This document shows positions 26,984-35,464 of a DNA stretch of 64,000 nucleotides, piece by piece. Position numbers and translations under genes: made by a program. The notes under the pieces are model-generated. The model was not told the DNA's origin and made no database searches. It worked only from the letters and a program-made list of their open reading frames with translations. The stretch is taken from assembly GCA_016788565.1 (NCBI GenBank), contig JAEUSP010000118.1:1-64000 (forward strand), given 5' to 3'. Origin of the DNA: Chlorobiota bacterium (GTDB taxonomy: Bacteria > Bacteroidota > Ignavibacteria > OLB7). How positions within the stretch are numbered: the stretch's first letter is position 1; the number at the start of each line of letters is the position of its first letter.

Positions 26984-27099
26984 TATACTCGGCGCAAATT
27001 GGTTTGCGAAACTCTGCTCAGCTAGGTGCGCTATGGATTCCCGCTTTCGCGGGAATGACAGTGATTGAGTTTTTCGCAAACCACTCTGTTTGGAGTATA
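26984..27099 (-). mobile_element. MITE-like palindromic element, copy 1
   Basis: 116 bp bounded by TATACTC and GAGTATA. Inside are GGTTTGCGAAA on the left, TTTCGCAAACCACT on the right (long imperfect terminal inverted repeat), and the central hairpin ATTCCCGCTTTCGCGGGAAT. It matches 49411-49545 read in the opposite direction. It sits 12 bp upstream of the FG-GAP gene start, so it probably carries or replaces part of that promoter. Confidence 0.8.
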
Positions 27100-27147
27100 G
27101 AGCCTTGTTCACGGTAGCCACGGTAACGCCTGAATTGATGTTGGAGT

Positions 27148-28155
27148 TTAGCGATTGACCGTGATCTGCATCGTCGGGAATGTTGTGTTCACCGATAGCG
27201 GAAGGCTTTGATAGCGTGCGGCCGTGGTCGGGATTGGGCCGGAAGTTTGCAGCAACGTCAGCAGCGGGCGGCGCAGCGGAACATCGCTGGGTTGCAACGA
27301 GACCACCACCCGATAGCTGCCATCGTTCAACGTGCGCTGGGCGCTGGCGGCCACAAAATCTTCGCCGGGGATGCTGTACGCCTCGGCAGAAGTAGGCCCA
27401 GCACCCGCGCCGGGGCCGGTGCTGTCGGGCGTGTCAATGTTATCGAACCGGCCAAGCGAGATGTAGGAATCCACCGTGGCCCCCTGCCGCTGCACCAACC
27501 AGGACTCGTAGGTCCACCGCTTGTTTTGGCTGTTGAGTGGTTGCGGGCTAAGCGATAGGCCCGGGCGTACCGCTGTTCCGTTCACAGCACCGAACCAGAT
27601 TCCTTGCATAAAATCATCAATCGGCAGGCTGGTTGGGGCATCCAGAAAGTAGGTGCGTAGCACAGTGGAATCCAGCTGAATGATCGCCCCAAAAGCATCG
27701 TTGGATTGCACCGTAAGCGTGCAACGCGCAACGGTGGCCGTGCCGGTGAATACACCGCCAATAACCCGCGAGCCGGGCGTTGTTGGTGTTGCGTCCGCAT
27801 TTTCAACAGTCAGGATTGCATCCTCAATCAAGTTAGGATTGTAGCCGTCCGGGATTGCGAACGCCGCCGCCCCGCTGCCAGCCGCAGAAACCAGCGAGCC
27901 ATCGGCGGCAACGCGGAAAGCACCGATGCTGAGATACTCCTTATCGCCATGCTGCGCTTTATCGAACGGCGCGCCGGCATTGTTGGCGCGGTCCTCGGGA
28001 TAGCTGAACCAGAGGTGATACTGGGCTTGGTCATCAAGCGGGGGAAGGTTGGTAACGGCAACTTGCACCGATTTTTCCGGGAACTCGGGGTCGGTGGTGC
28101 AGCCTGCGGCAAGGCAAGCAATTAACAAAGCGGGAACGACTGCGCGAAGTGACAT
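27148..28155 (-). CDS. Putative lipoprotein of unknown function
   Basis: 335 aa. Signal peptide with lipobox LAAGC (Cys 19) predicts an outer-membrane or periplasmic lipoprotein. The mature region begins with an Ig-like segment (VQVAVTNLPPLDDQAQYHLWF) and continues with a beta-rich sequence lacking recognisable motifs. It follows the divergent-looking element and lies in the same direction as the FG-GAP gene, 176 bp upstream of it. The start ATG 28155 directly precedes the signal peptide. No annotation beyond lipoprotein is justified. Confidence 0.7.
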   Translation of the reverse strand: MSLRAVVPALLIACLAAGCTTDPEFPEKSVQVAVTNLPPLDDQAQYHLWFSYPEDRANNAGAPFDKAQHGDKEYLSIGAFRVAADGSLVSAAGSGAAAFAIPDGYNPNLIEDAILTVENADATPTTPGSRVIGGVFTGTATVARCTLTVQSNDAFGAIIQLDSTVLRTYFLDAPTSLPIDDFMQGIWFGAVNGTAVRPGLSLSPQPLNSQNKRWTYESWLVQRQGATVDSYISLGRFDNIDTPDSTGPGAGAGPTSAEAYSIPGEDFVAASAQRTLNDGSYRVVVSLQPSDVPLRRPLLTLLQTSGPIPTTAARYQSLPLSVNTTFPTMQITVNR

Positions 28156-28343
28156 CGTGTTGGTTGTGAGTTAATCTTGTGAGCTGATCGTGTGAGTTGA
28201 TGTTGAGTGAGCGAAGAAGTAGAGTTCTGCTTCCTGCGCCAGTAAACCCGCACAAGAATACGAGGTTACGGGGGGGATTCCAATACAAGGTTGTGATGAA
28301 TCGCCCAGATTCCCCAAAGCCTGCCCACCACAACTCTGAGTTC

Positions 28344-28751
28344 TCAATGATCACTTCCCCGTTCATACATCTCCGCAATTTTCTGCTTCAGCCTTGCCTT
28401 GTTCACTACGCGTTGGGTTTGGGTTCCGGTTGCCAGGGGTTGGCCGCCGTTGGTGACGGTGAACCGGCAGACGATTGTTCGGCCATCAACTTCGGCGATG
28501 ATTGCGGCCACGGTCACAACATCGCCAACGATTGCCGGGGCAGAATGCTCCACCGTCACCGCCGCGCCAACCGCATCATCTTCTGGATCAAGAAACGGCA
28601 GGATTGCTTGGCGCGAGGCGTACTCGGCGTGCTCAATCAACGCAAAGGTGGCATAGACGCGATGGATGGTGGAACCGAAAAACGTTGCGGTCATTGCATC
28701 GGTAACGCGCACCCGCATGGTAAACTGATGTCCCAAAAGAATTTCACGCAT
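28344..28751 (-). CDS. Hot-dog thioesterase-like protein (FlK-like)
   Basis: 135 aa, no signal peptide. The pattern fits the hot-dog fold: a central helix (FFGSTIHRVYATFALIEHAEYASRQ), VTVEHSAPAIVGDVVTVAAII and a last strand block GRTIVCRFTVTNGGQPLATG followed by TQTQRVVN. This arrangement is typical of the single-domain acyl-CoA thioesterases related to fluoroacetyl-CoA thioesterase FlK. Substrate unknown. It is divergent from upp, with an 86-bp gap that should hold both promoters. Confidence 0.65.
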   Translation of the reverse strand: MREILLGHQFTMRVRVTDAMTATFFGSTIHRVYATFALIEHAEYASRQAILPFLDPEDDAVGAAVTVEHSAPAIVGDVVTVAAIIAEVDGRTIVCRFTVTNGGQPLATGTQTQRVVNKARLKQKIAEMYERGSDH

Positions 28752-28837
28752 GGGGGCGAAGATACGGGGAGGATAGAGTACAGGGAGCAGATGATTAGCG
28801 TAAGTTTAGATCATATTTCATTGCAGCTACCGTTCCC

Positions 28838-29464
28838 ATGCATCCAAACATCCATCTTCTTGACCACAGCCTTATCGCCCGCTCCGTTACGGTGCTGCGC
28901 GATAGGGATACGTCCGTGGTTGAGTTCCGCGCCCACGCCCGCATTATTGCGCGCGGGCTGGCGTTCCAAGCAACGCAGTGGCTGCCACTGATTCCCGTGC
29001 AGGTGCAAACCCCGTTGGCAACCACCACCGGGGCGCAACTGCGCAATCCGGTGATTGCCGCGCCAATCCTTCGTGCAGGGCTGGGAATGTTGGATGGATT
29101 TCTGGATGTTCTTCCCGATGCCATCACCGGGTTCATCGGGATGAAACGGGATGAGGAGACGCTGGAACCGTACGAGTACTACCGCAACGTTAGCGACCTT
29201 GCCAACGCTCACCTGTTTCTGCTGGACCCGATGTTGGCCACCGGCGGAAGCGTGCGCGCCGCAATGCGCGCACTGCCGCTGGAACGGGCGGCATCGTACT
29301 CACTTCTTTCCATCATCGCCGCGCCCGAAGGGATTGCGGCAACGTTGGCAGAGTTCCCAAACCTGCAGATCCACGTTGCTGTGGTGGACCAGCGGCTGAA
29401 CGAAATCGGCTACATCGTCCCCGGGCTTGGCGATGCAGGAGACCGCCTGTGCCACACACTTTGA
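28838..29464 (+). CDS. upp: Uracil phosphoribosyltransferase
   Basis: 208 aa, the usual length. It makes UMP from uracil and PRPP in pyrimidine salvage. The PRPP loop is LLDPMLATGGS near residue 128, with the uracil-binding segment NEIGYIVPGLGDAGDR near the C-terminus, and APILRAGLGMLDG near 80. Its stop overlaps the next gene by 16 bp, so they are co-transcribed. Confidence 0.95.
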   Translation: MHPNIHLLDHSLIARSVTVLRDRDTSVVEFRAHARIIARGLAFQATQWLPLIPVQVQTPLATTTGAQLRNPVIAAPILRAGLGMLDGFLDVLPDAITGFIGMKRDEETLEPYEYYRNVSDLANAHLFLLDPMLATGGSVRAAMRALPLERAASYSLLSIIAAPEGIAATLAEFPNLQIHVAVVDQRLNEIGYIVPGLGDAGDRLCHTL

Positions 29465-29922
29465 TTGCCGCAACGCTGGTGGATAGTTTGGCAACGCAAC
29501 TTGCGCTGCCCCCCAACGCCGTGCCGATTCTGTTCGGCGGCCTCCCCCTTGATTTCCCGATTCTCTTCCGCCCCACGCTTCCGTTTGGGGTTCACCGGCA
29601 AGGGATGGTGGGGATTACGCTTTTCCAAAAAGTCTATCTGCAGGAAGCGATGGCAACGGCAACCCCGCAATCGCTGCTGCTATTGATTCTGCACGAAGCC
29701 GTCCACATCCGCCAGCAACGGAACCAGCGGTTGTTCTACGCTTGCTACGGGTTGGCGTATCTGTGGGGAATGCTCCGGTTTGGATTTGGACGCAGCGGCG
29801 GCAGCTGGCAGCAGCGGCTGCATCGGGCATATCGCCAAATCCCAGCCGAACGCCAGGCGTACGCTGCCGAAGGGCGGGCGCGGTTACGGCTGCGGAAGAT
29901 GCTCATGCGACCACCAGTCTAA
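29449..29922 (+). CDS. Small protein with HExxH motif, possible zinc metalloprotease-like
   Basis: 157 aa, starting inside upp (16-bp overlap). In the middle is LILHEAVHIRQQRN, where HEAVH fits the HExxH zinc motif and the flank resembles the DUF4157-like family; an Arg-rich C-terminal half follows. One hydrophobic segment (FYACYGLAYLWGMLRFGF) could be a membrane helix just after the motif. No third zinc ligand can be assigned with certainty. Function unknown; the overlap with upp looks like coupling rather than shared function. Confidence 0.6.
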   Translation: MPHTLIAATLVDSLATQLALPPNAVPILFGGLPLDFPILFRPTLPFGVHRQGMVGITLFQKVYLQEAMATATPQSLLLLILHEAVHIRQQRNQRLFYACYGLAYLWGMLRFGFGRSGGSWQQRLHRAYRQIPAERQAYAAEGRARLRLRKMLMRPPV

Positions 29923-30134
29923 CATCAGTTCATCTATTTGCCATTTTACTGCCAAAAACTTGGCGTTCATTTGCGCACCTTTGGCAACAGGATGCACAAA
30001 AGTTGTGCAAAAGAAATTCCCTGCTTGGAAAGCCCTTTTGTATTGGCCATATTTGCGGCGCATTCGGCAGCGATTCCCACTAAAAAACGGGAATCGCTTG
30101 CTTCTTTTCCCAACTTCTGATTGAATCCCCTTCC
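29923..30134 (+). promoter_or_regulatory. mreB leader with palindrome
   Basis: Two inverted repeats lie here: GCCAA-AAAC-TTGGC around 29951-29964 and TGCACAA-AAG-TTGTGCA at 29993-30009. Either could be a terminator for the upp pair or a regulator site for mreB; there is no T-run to decide. Confidence 0.4.
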
Positions 30135-31154
30135 GTGTTTGGCGTTTTATCCAACGACATTGCAATAGATTTAGGCACTGCCAATACCCTTATCTGGATG
30201 AAAGGGAAAGGCATTGTCCTAAACGAACCTTCCATTGTGGCGTTCGACCGCACCACCAAGAAAATCGTGGCCATTGGCCGCGAGGCTCAGGCGATGATTG
30301 GCAAGACCCACAAGGATATCAAAACCATCCGTCCGCTGAAGGACGGTGTGATTGCCGACTTCGAAATTGCCGAAGGGATGCTGCGCGCGTTCATTCGCAA
30401 AATTTCGCCGTCGTGGCAGCCGGCGCGCCGGATTGTTGTTTGCGTTCCATCGGGCATTACCGAGGTGGAGAAGCGCGCCGTCCGCGACAGTGCCGAACAC
30501 GCTGGCGCAAAGGAGGTCCACCTGATTGCCGAGCCAATGGCCGCGGCAATCGGCATCGGGCTGGATGTTGAGGCTCCGGTTGGCAACATGATTATTGACA
30601 TCGGCGGCGGCACCACCGAGATTGCGGTGATTGCCCTGAGCGGCATCGTCAACGATGAATCCATCCGCATTGCCGGCGATGAAATGACCAACGCCATCGT
30701 CCACTTCTTCAAGAAGAACCACAACATTTTGATTGGCGAACGGACTGCCGAAGCAATCAAACATGAGGTTGGGACTGCCATGCCGATGGAGGAAGAGATT
30801 CAGATTGAGGTAAAAGGCCGCGACCTTGTGGCGGGTGTCCCACGGATGACGACCGTCACCAGTGCCGAAATCCGCGAAGCACTGAGCGAGCCGATCATGG
30901 CGATTGTGGATGCCGTCAAGCTATCGCTGGAGCACACCCCGCCCGAACTTTCTGCCGACATTCTGGATCGTGGGATTATGCTGACCGGCGGCGGTGCGCT
31001 GCTTCGGGGCCTGGACGAACGCCTTCGCCGCGAAACCTCACTTCCGGTGTTCGTTGCCGACGACCCACTAACCGCCGTTGTTCGCGGCACGGGGAAGGTG
31101 TTGGAAAGCTTGAACCACTACTCGCAAGTGTTAATCAAAAGCCGCCGCTACTAA
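30135..31154 (+). CDS. mreB: Rod shape-determining protein MreB
   Basis: 339 aa actin-like ATPase that forms membrane-associated filaments guiding lateral wall synthesis. Phosphate-1 loop DLGTANTLIW near residue 12, phosphate-2 IDIGGGTTEIAV near 155, and GIMLTGGGALLRGLD near 285. The start is GTG at 30135, giving FGVLSNDIAIDLGTANT at the N-terminus as expected. mreC and mreD follow on the same strand. Confidence 0.97.
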   Translation: MFGVLSNDIAIDLGTANTLIWMKGKGIVLNEPSIVAFDRTTKKIVAIGREAQAMIGKTHKDIKTIRPLKDGVIADFEIAEGMLRAFIRKISPSWQPARRIVVCVPSGITEVEKRAVRDSAEHAGAKEVHLIAEPMAAAIGIGLDVEAPVGNMIIDIGGGTTEIAVIALSGIVNDESIRIAGDEMTNAIVHFFKKNHNILIGERTAEAIKHEVGTAMPMEEEIQIEVKGRDLVAGVPRMTTVTSAEIREALSEPIMAIVDAVKLSLEHTPPELSADILDRGIMLTGGGALLRGLDERLRRETSLPVFVADDPLTAVVRGTGKVLESLNHYSQVLIKSRRY

Positions 31155-31331
31155 CAAAGCGGGGCAATCTCTTCCCTTCGTTTTGCCCGGAGCATTCGGC
31201 ATCGGAGCGATTTGCGGAGGTTGGCGTTGTGGAGTGTGAGGTATCTCTGCTTCTGCCTTCTCTGCTTCTGTCTTCTCTGGTTCCGTGTCATCGTCACACG
31301 CACACAATCACGTCACCGTTGAACAGCACTC

Positions 31332-32195
31332 ATGCGGCGCTTGGCTGACCTACTTCTTCGCTACAAGGAATACGCGCTGACCCTGCTGCTTATCTCCATC
31401 TCCCTGATCCTGATCTCCACCAGCAACAACCAGCAACTCCGTTCTTTCCGCACCATCTCGGTGGGGATTGTGGCTTCGGTGCAGGAAGCCTTCAGTTGGG
31501 TCCCCAACCCGTTCGCGCTGGAAAGCGAAAACCACGCACTCCGCCAACTCAACAAGGACCTCTCCACCCAAGCAATGCAGCTTCGCGAGGAAGCGGTGAA
31601 GGCCGAGAAATACAAGGCGATGTTGGGGTTCAAGGAAAAAACACCGATGAAATTGCTGGCCGCAGAAGTGGTTGGCAAAACCATCATCCAGCTTCGCAAC
31701 ACCGCAACGCTGAACGTTGGAAGCCGCGACGGAGTAAAAGAAGGAATGCCCGTGATGACCGAGCGGGGATTAGTGGGAAGGGTTGTTGGATTGAACGACC
31801 GCTACTCCATCGTGCAACTGCTGGTGAACGTAGATACCAAAGTTCCGGCGCGGATGCTGGGAAGCCGCAACGAGGGGATCGTGACGTGGGAGCCAGACGG
31901 AGTGATGGTGATGAAATACGTCCCGACCGCGCTGAAGCAAAAAAAGGGGGACACGGCAGTCACCTCCAGCCAATCCATTTTCTTCCCGGAAAATATCCCC
32001 ATTGGGGTTATCGCTGATGTTCAGGAGGAGCAAGGGACATTATTCGACCGAATTATTATCGAGCCAGCCACCAACTTTGCAACCTTCGAGGAAGCGTTTG
32101 TGGTGCTGCACAACCCAGACGAAGCGCGGCTAAAATTGGAGCAATCGTTGATTGAAGGGGAATCGCGGCGGAACGGGGGAGGAAGGAACCGATAA
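31332..32195 (+). CDS. mreC: Rod shape-determining protein MreC
   Basis: 287 aa bitopic membrane protein: an N-terminal transmembrane helix (ALTLLLISISLILI), a coiled coil (about 60-100; ESENHALRQLNKDLSTQ), then the two beta-barrel core domains (GSRDGVKEGMPVMTERGLVG). It bridges MreB filaments to the periplasmic wall-synthesis enzymes. A 177-bp gap separates it from mreB, with pyrimidine-rich short repeats, so an extra promoter is possible; mreD follows after 2 bp. Confidence 0.95.
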   Translation: MRRLADLLLRYKEYALTLLLISISLILISTSNNQQLRSFRTISVGIVASVQEAFSWVPNPFALESENHALRQLNKDLSTQAMQLREEAVKAEKYKAMLGFKEKTPMKLLAAEVVGKTIIQLRNTATLNVGSRDGVKEGMPVMTERGLVGRVVGLNDRYSIVQLLVNVDTKVPARMLGSRNEGIVTWEPDGVMVMKYVPTALKQKKGDTAVTSSQSIFFPENIPIGVIADVQEEQGTLFDRIIIEPATNFATFEEAFVVLHNPDEARLKLEQSLIEGESRRNGGGRNR

Positions 32196-32197
32196 CC

Positions 32198-32698
32198 ATG
32201 CCCACCACCTACTCCAACTTAATCTGGTACACCATCAGTGGGCTGCTGCTGCTGTTGGTGCAATTAAATCTTGGCTACATCACCATCGAAGGGGTTGCCC
32301 CCGATCTTCTGGTGATTTTGATTGCCGTCATTGCTCTTCGGGAAGGGCAATTTATTGGGATTATTGTTGGCTTCGTGCTCGGCTTGGCGTTCGATATTAT
32401 CAGCAGCAACATCCCCGGAACCAACGCGCTGGCAAAAGTGGTGGCGGGGTTTGTGATCGGCTATTTCTACAACGAGCAATTAAGTCTGCAGCAATCCATC
32501 GGCGCGTTCCGGTTTCTTCTGATTGTGGCGTTCGGCACAGCCATCCACAACCTCATCTTCGATTTCTTCTACGTTGAGCCAACCGACCTCTCACTCTGGT
32601 CCTTCTTCCTCCGCAGCGGCATTGCCGGAACGCTCTACACCGTAGTAGTAGCAAGCATGGTAATGCTGGTTGCAGCGCGGAAAAAAGGGGAGAGATAA
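32198..32698 (+). CDS. mreD: Rod shape-determining protein MreD
   Basis: 166 aa, almost wholly hydrophobic with five or so membrane helices, as in the family, and the conserved pattern GVAPDLLVILIAVIALREG near residue 30. It starts two bases after mreC. The next usual gene (a transpeptidase and rodA) is absent; the operon instead ends in a repeat-filled gap, which suggests a rearrangement point. Confidence 0.9.
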   Translation: MPTTYSNLIWYTISGLLLLLVQLNLGYITIEGVAPDLLVILIAVIALREGQFIGIIVGFVLGLAFDIISSNIPGTNALAKVVAGFVIGYFYNEQLSLQQSIGAFRFLLIVAFGTAIHNLIFDFFYVEPTDLSLWSFFLRSGIAGTLYTVVVASMVMLVAARKKGER

Positions 32699-32770
32699 CT
32701 CACCCCCCGCCCTCTCCCAATCAAGTGAGGCTGCTGGTTACCTCACATTCGTCGGGTGGGAGAAGGAGCA

Positions 32771-33240
32771 AAGCGAAGAGTGAAGAGTGAGATGGGAAGA
32801 GTGAAATGAAGCCAAAACCAAAAACTCACTCTTGACTACTGACTACTGACTACTGACCACTGACCACTGACCACTGACCACCCCCCACCGAACCCAGCCC
32901 TCCGAAGCGAAGAGTGAAAAGTGAGATGGGAAGAGTGAAATGAAGCCAAAACCAAAAACTCACTCTTGACCACTGACCACTGACTACTGCCCCCCCCCAC
33001 CGAACCCAGCCCTCCGAAGCGAAGAGTGAAAAGTGAGATGAGAAGAGTGAAATGAAGCCAAAGTCAAAAACTCACTCTTGACTACTGACCACTGACTACT
33101 GCCCCCCCCACCGAACCCAGCCCTCCGAAGCGAAGAGTGAAGAGTGAGATGGGAAGAGTGAAATGAAGCCAAAGCCGGGAACTCACTCTTGACTACTGAC
33201 CACTGACTACTGACCACTGACCACCCCCACCGAACCCAGC
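32771..33240 (+). repeat. Four tandem ~112-bp units built from heptamers
   Basis: Units start near 32771, 32905, 33017 and 33128 at the word AAGCGAAGAGTGAA and each contains GAAGAGT/GAGATGG words, AAATGAAGCCAAA, AACTCACTCTTGAC, runs of TGACTAC/TGACCAC, then poly-C and CACCGAACCCAGCCCTCC. The inner composition steps by 7 bp. No spacer-like unique sequence, so it is not a CRISPR. From 32699 to 32770 there is only low-complexity DNA. Confidence 0.9.
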
Positions 33241-33287
33241 CCTCCGCTCATGCTGAAGCCTCATCGAAGTATGAAGTGGAGCCACTG
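33241..33287 (-). repeat. Dispersed palindromic element copy (reverse orientation)
   Basis: CCTCCGCTCATGCTGAAGCCTC through TCGAAGTATGAAGTGGAGCCAC is the reverse complement of the CTTCGACGG...CAGCATGAGCGGAGG element at 21850, 24570, 38470, 55880 and 60765. It stands at the left edge of the low-G+C island. Confidence 0.8.
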
Positions 33288-33379
33288 AATGGTCTATTTT
33301 TCCCCTAAAACATCTGCTTTTTCACTTAAGTTTGTCTCATTAGCTTCATACCATTATCTCATCCAAACCACCTGGTGCC

Positions 33380-34633
33380 ATGAGAAATACTACCCTTCAC
33401 ATTGCAGAATCTCTTGAGACGTTAGCGGAGTTAGAGCAGCGTTACACCGAAGCCCCATTCCAATTGCGCCGATTGAAAATGCTACGGCAGCTTGCCGACT
33501 CACCCCCACGCACAATACAGCAACATGCAGAACTGTTAGGATGTAGCCGACGCCTATTGCATCGGTGGTTACAGCTATACCGCAAAGGTGGGATTACTGC
33601 ATTGCTGAATAGTGCTAACAGCACCAACAGTGCCAAGCCCAAAATTACCGTTAAGGTGTCCAATCAACTGGCAGAACTACGTGCTGCTGGGAACTTGCCG
33701 CGCATAGAAGATGTTCGGGATTGGTTGCTACAAGAACATCGTCTATCCTATAGTGTGAGTGGAGTATGGAAGTTATTACGGAGGATGGATAGTAAGAAGC
33801 GGACGGAGCAACCACCGCGGTCAGCATCTGTGCAACAGCTAATTGCTGAAGGGATGCAATCGTTAGCCATGGCATTAGATGCGGTTCCAGTAGAAGACAA
33901 TGGGAGCACATTCGTTGCACAGGTAGTAAAAGATACCCTTGAACGATTGCTGCCAGATATTGATCGTGTATCGGTCTTAACACGGACTTCAAGCAATCCT
34001 GATGGGGAAGGCAACCCTGAGCATACCGATAAAGGCTTAGCCAAATCAACGATTGTTGCTAATGATCTGAATCGTTCACCACAAGTGGTTTTGCAGGAAG
34101 TTACTGGGATGAAACCTCATCAGTGGCTGATAGCAATGCTTCGGCATCAAAAATTTCCGCTACATCAGTATCACCCTCCATTGTGCTATGATTATCATAT
34201 CAGACGGCATATCTACGTTGGCTCAGTCTTTTTCTGGCGGCGTAAGGAATTACCACCGATTCCTCCGGACACCATTGCCGTGATAGAAGGCTTGAAGGAT
34301 GGCATCGCCGCCACATTGCTCAGTTTAATCATGCGCCATCAGCAGCTACACCCTATAGCAATGCAAACAAAGCATGCGCTTTCTCAGTTTGCAGAGGAAT
34401 ACCAGCTTTCTTACCGTGAAGGCCAAGTGCTCACATTGATGTTTTCTGGCCTGCCTTATAAACAGATTGCAGAAACACTAGAGATTTCCGAACAGACCGT
34501 AAAGGTTCATACCCGCAATATCCGTAAACGGACAGGCACCCGTAGCAGCTTTGAGCTGATCAGTCTGGTCTTGTCAGCCATTGATCGTCTGGCCCGCCCG
34601 CCAATAGATCTTAAGTCGCAAGAGCTACCATGA
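33380..34633 (+). CDS. Regulator joining a transposase-like HTH to a LuxR-type HTH
   Basis: 417 aa. Residues about 30-75 look like the first HTH of IS630-type transposases (RTIQQHAELLGCSRRLLHRWLQLYRKGG), followed by a second winged-helix-like part (about 85-135; LPRIEDVRDWLLQEHRLSYSVSGVWKLLRRM). There is no DDE catalytic domain. The middle (150-330) is unrecognised. The C-terminus (about 345-405) is a clear LuxR/GerE HTH: LSYREGQVLTLMFSGLPYKQIAETLEISEQTVKVHTRNIRKRTG. It could therefore be a transcription factor built from a domesticated transposase N-terminus. Lower G+C than the backbone; upstream of two small secreted proteins it may control. Confidence 0.7.
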   Translation: MRNTTLHIAESLETLAELEQRYTEAPFQLRRLKMLRQLADSPPRTIQQHAELLGCSRRLLHRWLQLYRKGGITALLNSANSTNSAKPKITVKVSNQLAELRAAGNLPRIEDVRDWLLQEHRLSYSVSGVWKLLRRMDSKKRTEQPPRSASVQQLIAEGMQSLAMALDAVPVEDNGSTFVAQVVKDTLERLLPDIDRVSVLTRTSSNPDGEGNPEHTDKGLAKSTIVANDLNRSPQVVLQEVTGMKPHQWLIAMLRHQKFPLHQYHPPLCYDYHIRRHIYVGSVFFWRRKELPPIPPDTIAVIEGLKDGIAATLLSLIMRHQQLHPIAMQTKHALSQFAEEYQLSYREGQVLTLMFSGLPYKQIAETLEISEQTVKVHTRNIRKRTGTRSSFELISLVLSAIDRLARPPIDLKSQELP

Positions 34634-34761
34634 AATAGGTGTTTTGACTACCACTAAAAGGGTATTGAACCAGCAGAAGATCGCAAGGTAGTTTTGCCAC
34701 CGTGGTAGAACCAGAATATGGTTCTCAACGGTGGCAACAACCTCAAACCTCCTGCAACCCT

Positions 34762-35322
34762 ATGTTCGGCAACACCTGTTTTTTATGCGTGGTCATCCTT
34801 TCATGGTTATGCCCCGGTGCTGTTGTAGCAACAACACCTACACACCCGGATGATCCTACGGCTCAGTATCTCGGTTCATTCAAAATCGCCATTGTGGGCA
34901 CTGAAAATGGCACAACCTGCTCCGATCAAGTGATTGTCTGGCAACTCAGTTCGGGTAGAACCGATTACGTGCTTGATCCCAACGCTATCAGCATTAGCGC
35001 GCCTTGCACGGGGATAGATGGCCTTTCCACCTCCGCATTGTTCTCAATGCTTGCGCAGGCGGCAGTAACGCAGGGGGTAGCGGCTGGCTTTAGTCTCTGT
35101 CCTGCAAATTGCTCGGATGGTTCTCTGGTTCGGGTCTATTTCCCTGCCTGTGTCAATCGAACCGGAAGTGGATGCAGCACATCGTTCCCCCCCTGCGGAA
35201 GCAACTACAGTACCCGTGATTATACGGTGTGTTGTCCAACAAGTGGGGCAACGCTTCTGACCCTACTCTCCAGTTTTTGCCCGTCGTGTACTGGGGTGGG
35301 GTGCAACTCAACGTGTCAGTAA
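34762..35322 (+). CDS. Small Cys-rich secreted protein
   Basis: About 186 aa. Signal peptide (FLCVVILSWLCPGAVVA) and then a Thr/Ser-rich domain with about fifteen cysteines, many in the C-terminal 80 residues (SLCPANCSDGS, CVNRTGSGCSTSFPPCG, SFCPSCTGVGCNSTCQ), suggesting disulfide stabilisation outside the cytoplasm. Start ATG 34762; a GTG at 34702 would extend the n-region by 20 residues. No family recognised. It lies 128 bp downstream of the regulator and shares its lower-G+C composition. Confidence 0.6.
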   Translation: MFGNTCFLCVVILSWLCPGAVVATTPTHPDDPTAQYLGSFKIAIVGTENGTTCSDQVIVWQLSSGRTDYVLDPNAISISAPCTGIDGLSTSALFSMLAQAAVTQGVAAGFSLCPANCSDGSLVRVYFPACVNRTGSGCSTSFPPCGSNYSTRDYTVCCPTSGATLLTLLSSFCPSCTGVGCNSTCQ

Positions 35323-35464
35323 CTGCGCATTCATTATGTCGGTGTGGGAAATCGGTTAGTGCATTTCTACTGCATTAGAAGGTGGCCACATAGACTGTAG
35401 AAAATGAGTGGGCATGGCTGAGATAGAACAAACAAAACATACCTAATCAAAAGGAAGATCAGCA

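Noticed and set aside
24761-27025. A 754-residue reading frame antisense to the FG-GAP gene
   Set aside because: The opposite strand has a signal peptide, calcium-loop repeats and a sorting tail; this frame has only shadow composition.
26972-27121. N-terminal extension of the FG-GAP protein beginning MATVNKALYS
   Set aside because: It is encoded by the MITE-like element (SFPRKRES is the common translation of its hairpin) and lies before a proper signal peptide.
32771-33240. Possible CRISPR array because of evenly spaced repeats
   Set aside because: Units are about 112 bp, internally built of short heptamers, and there are no unique spacers between them; no cas genes lie nearby.
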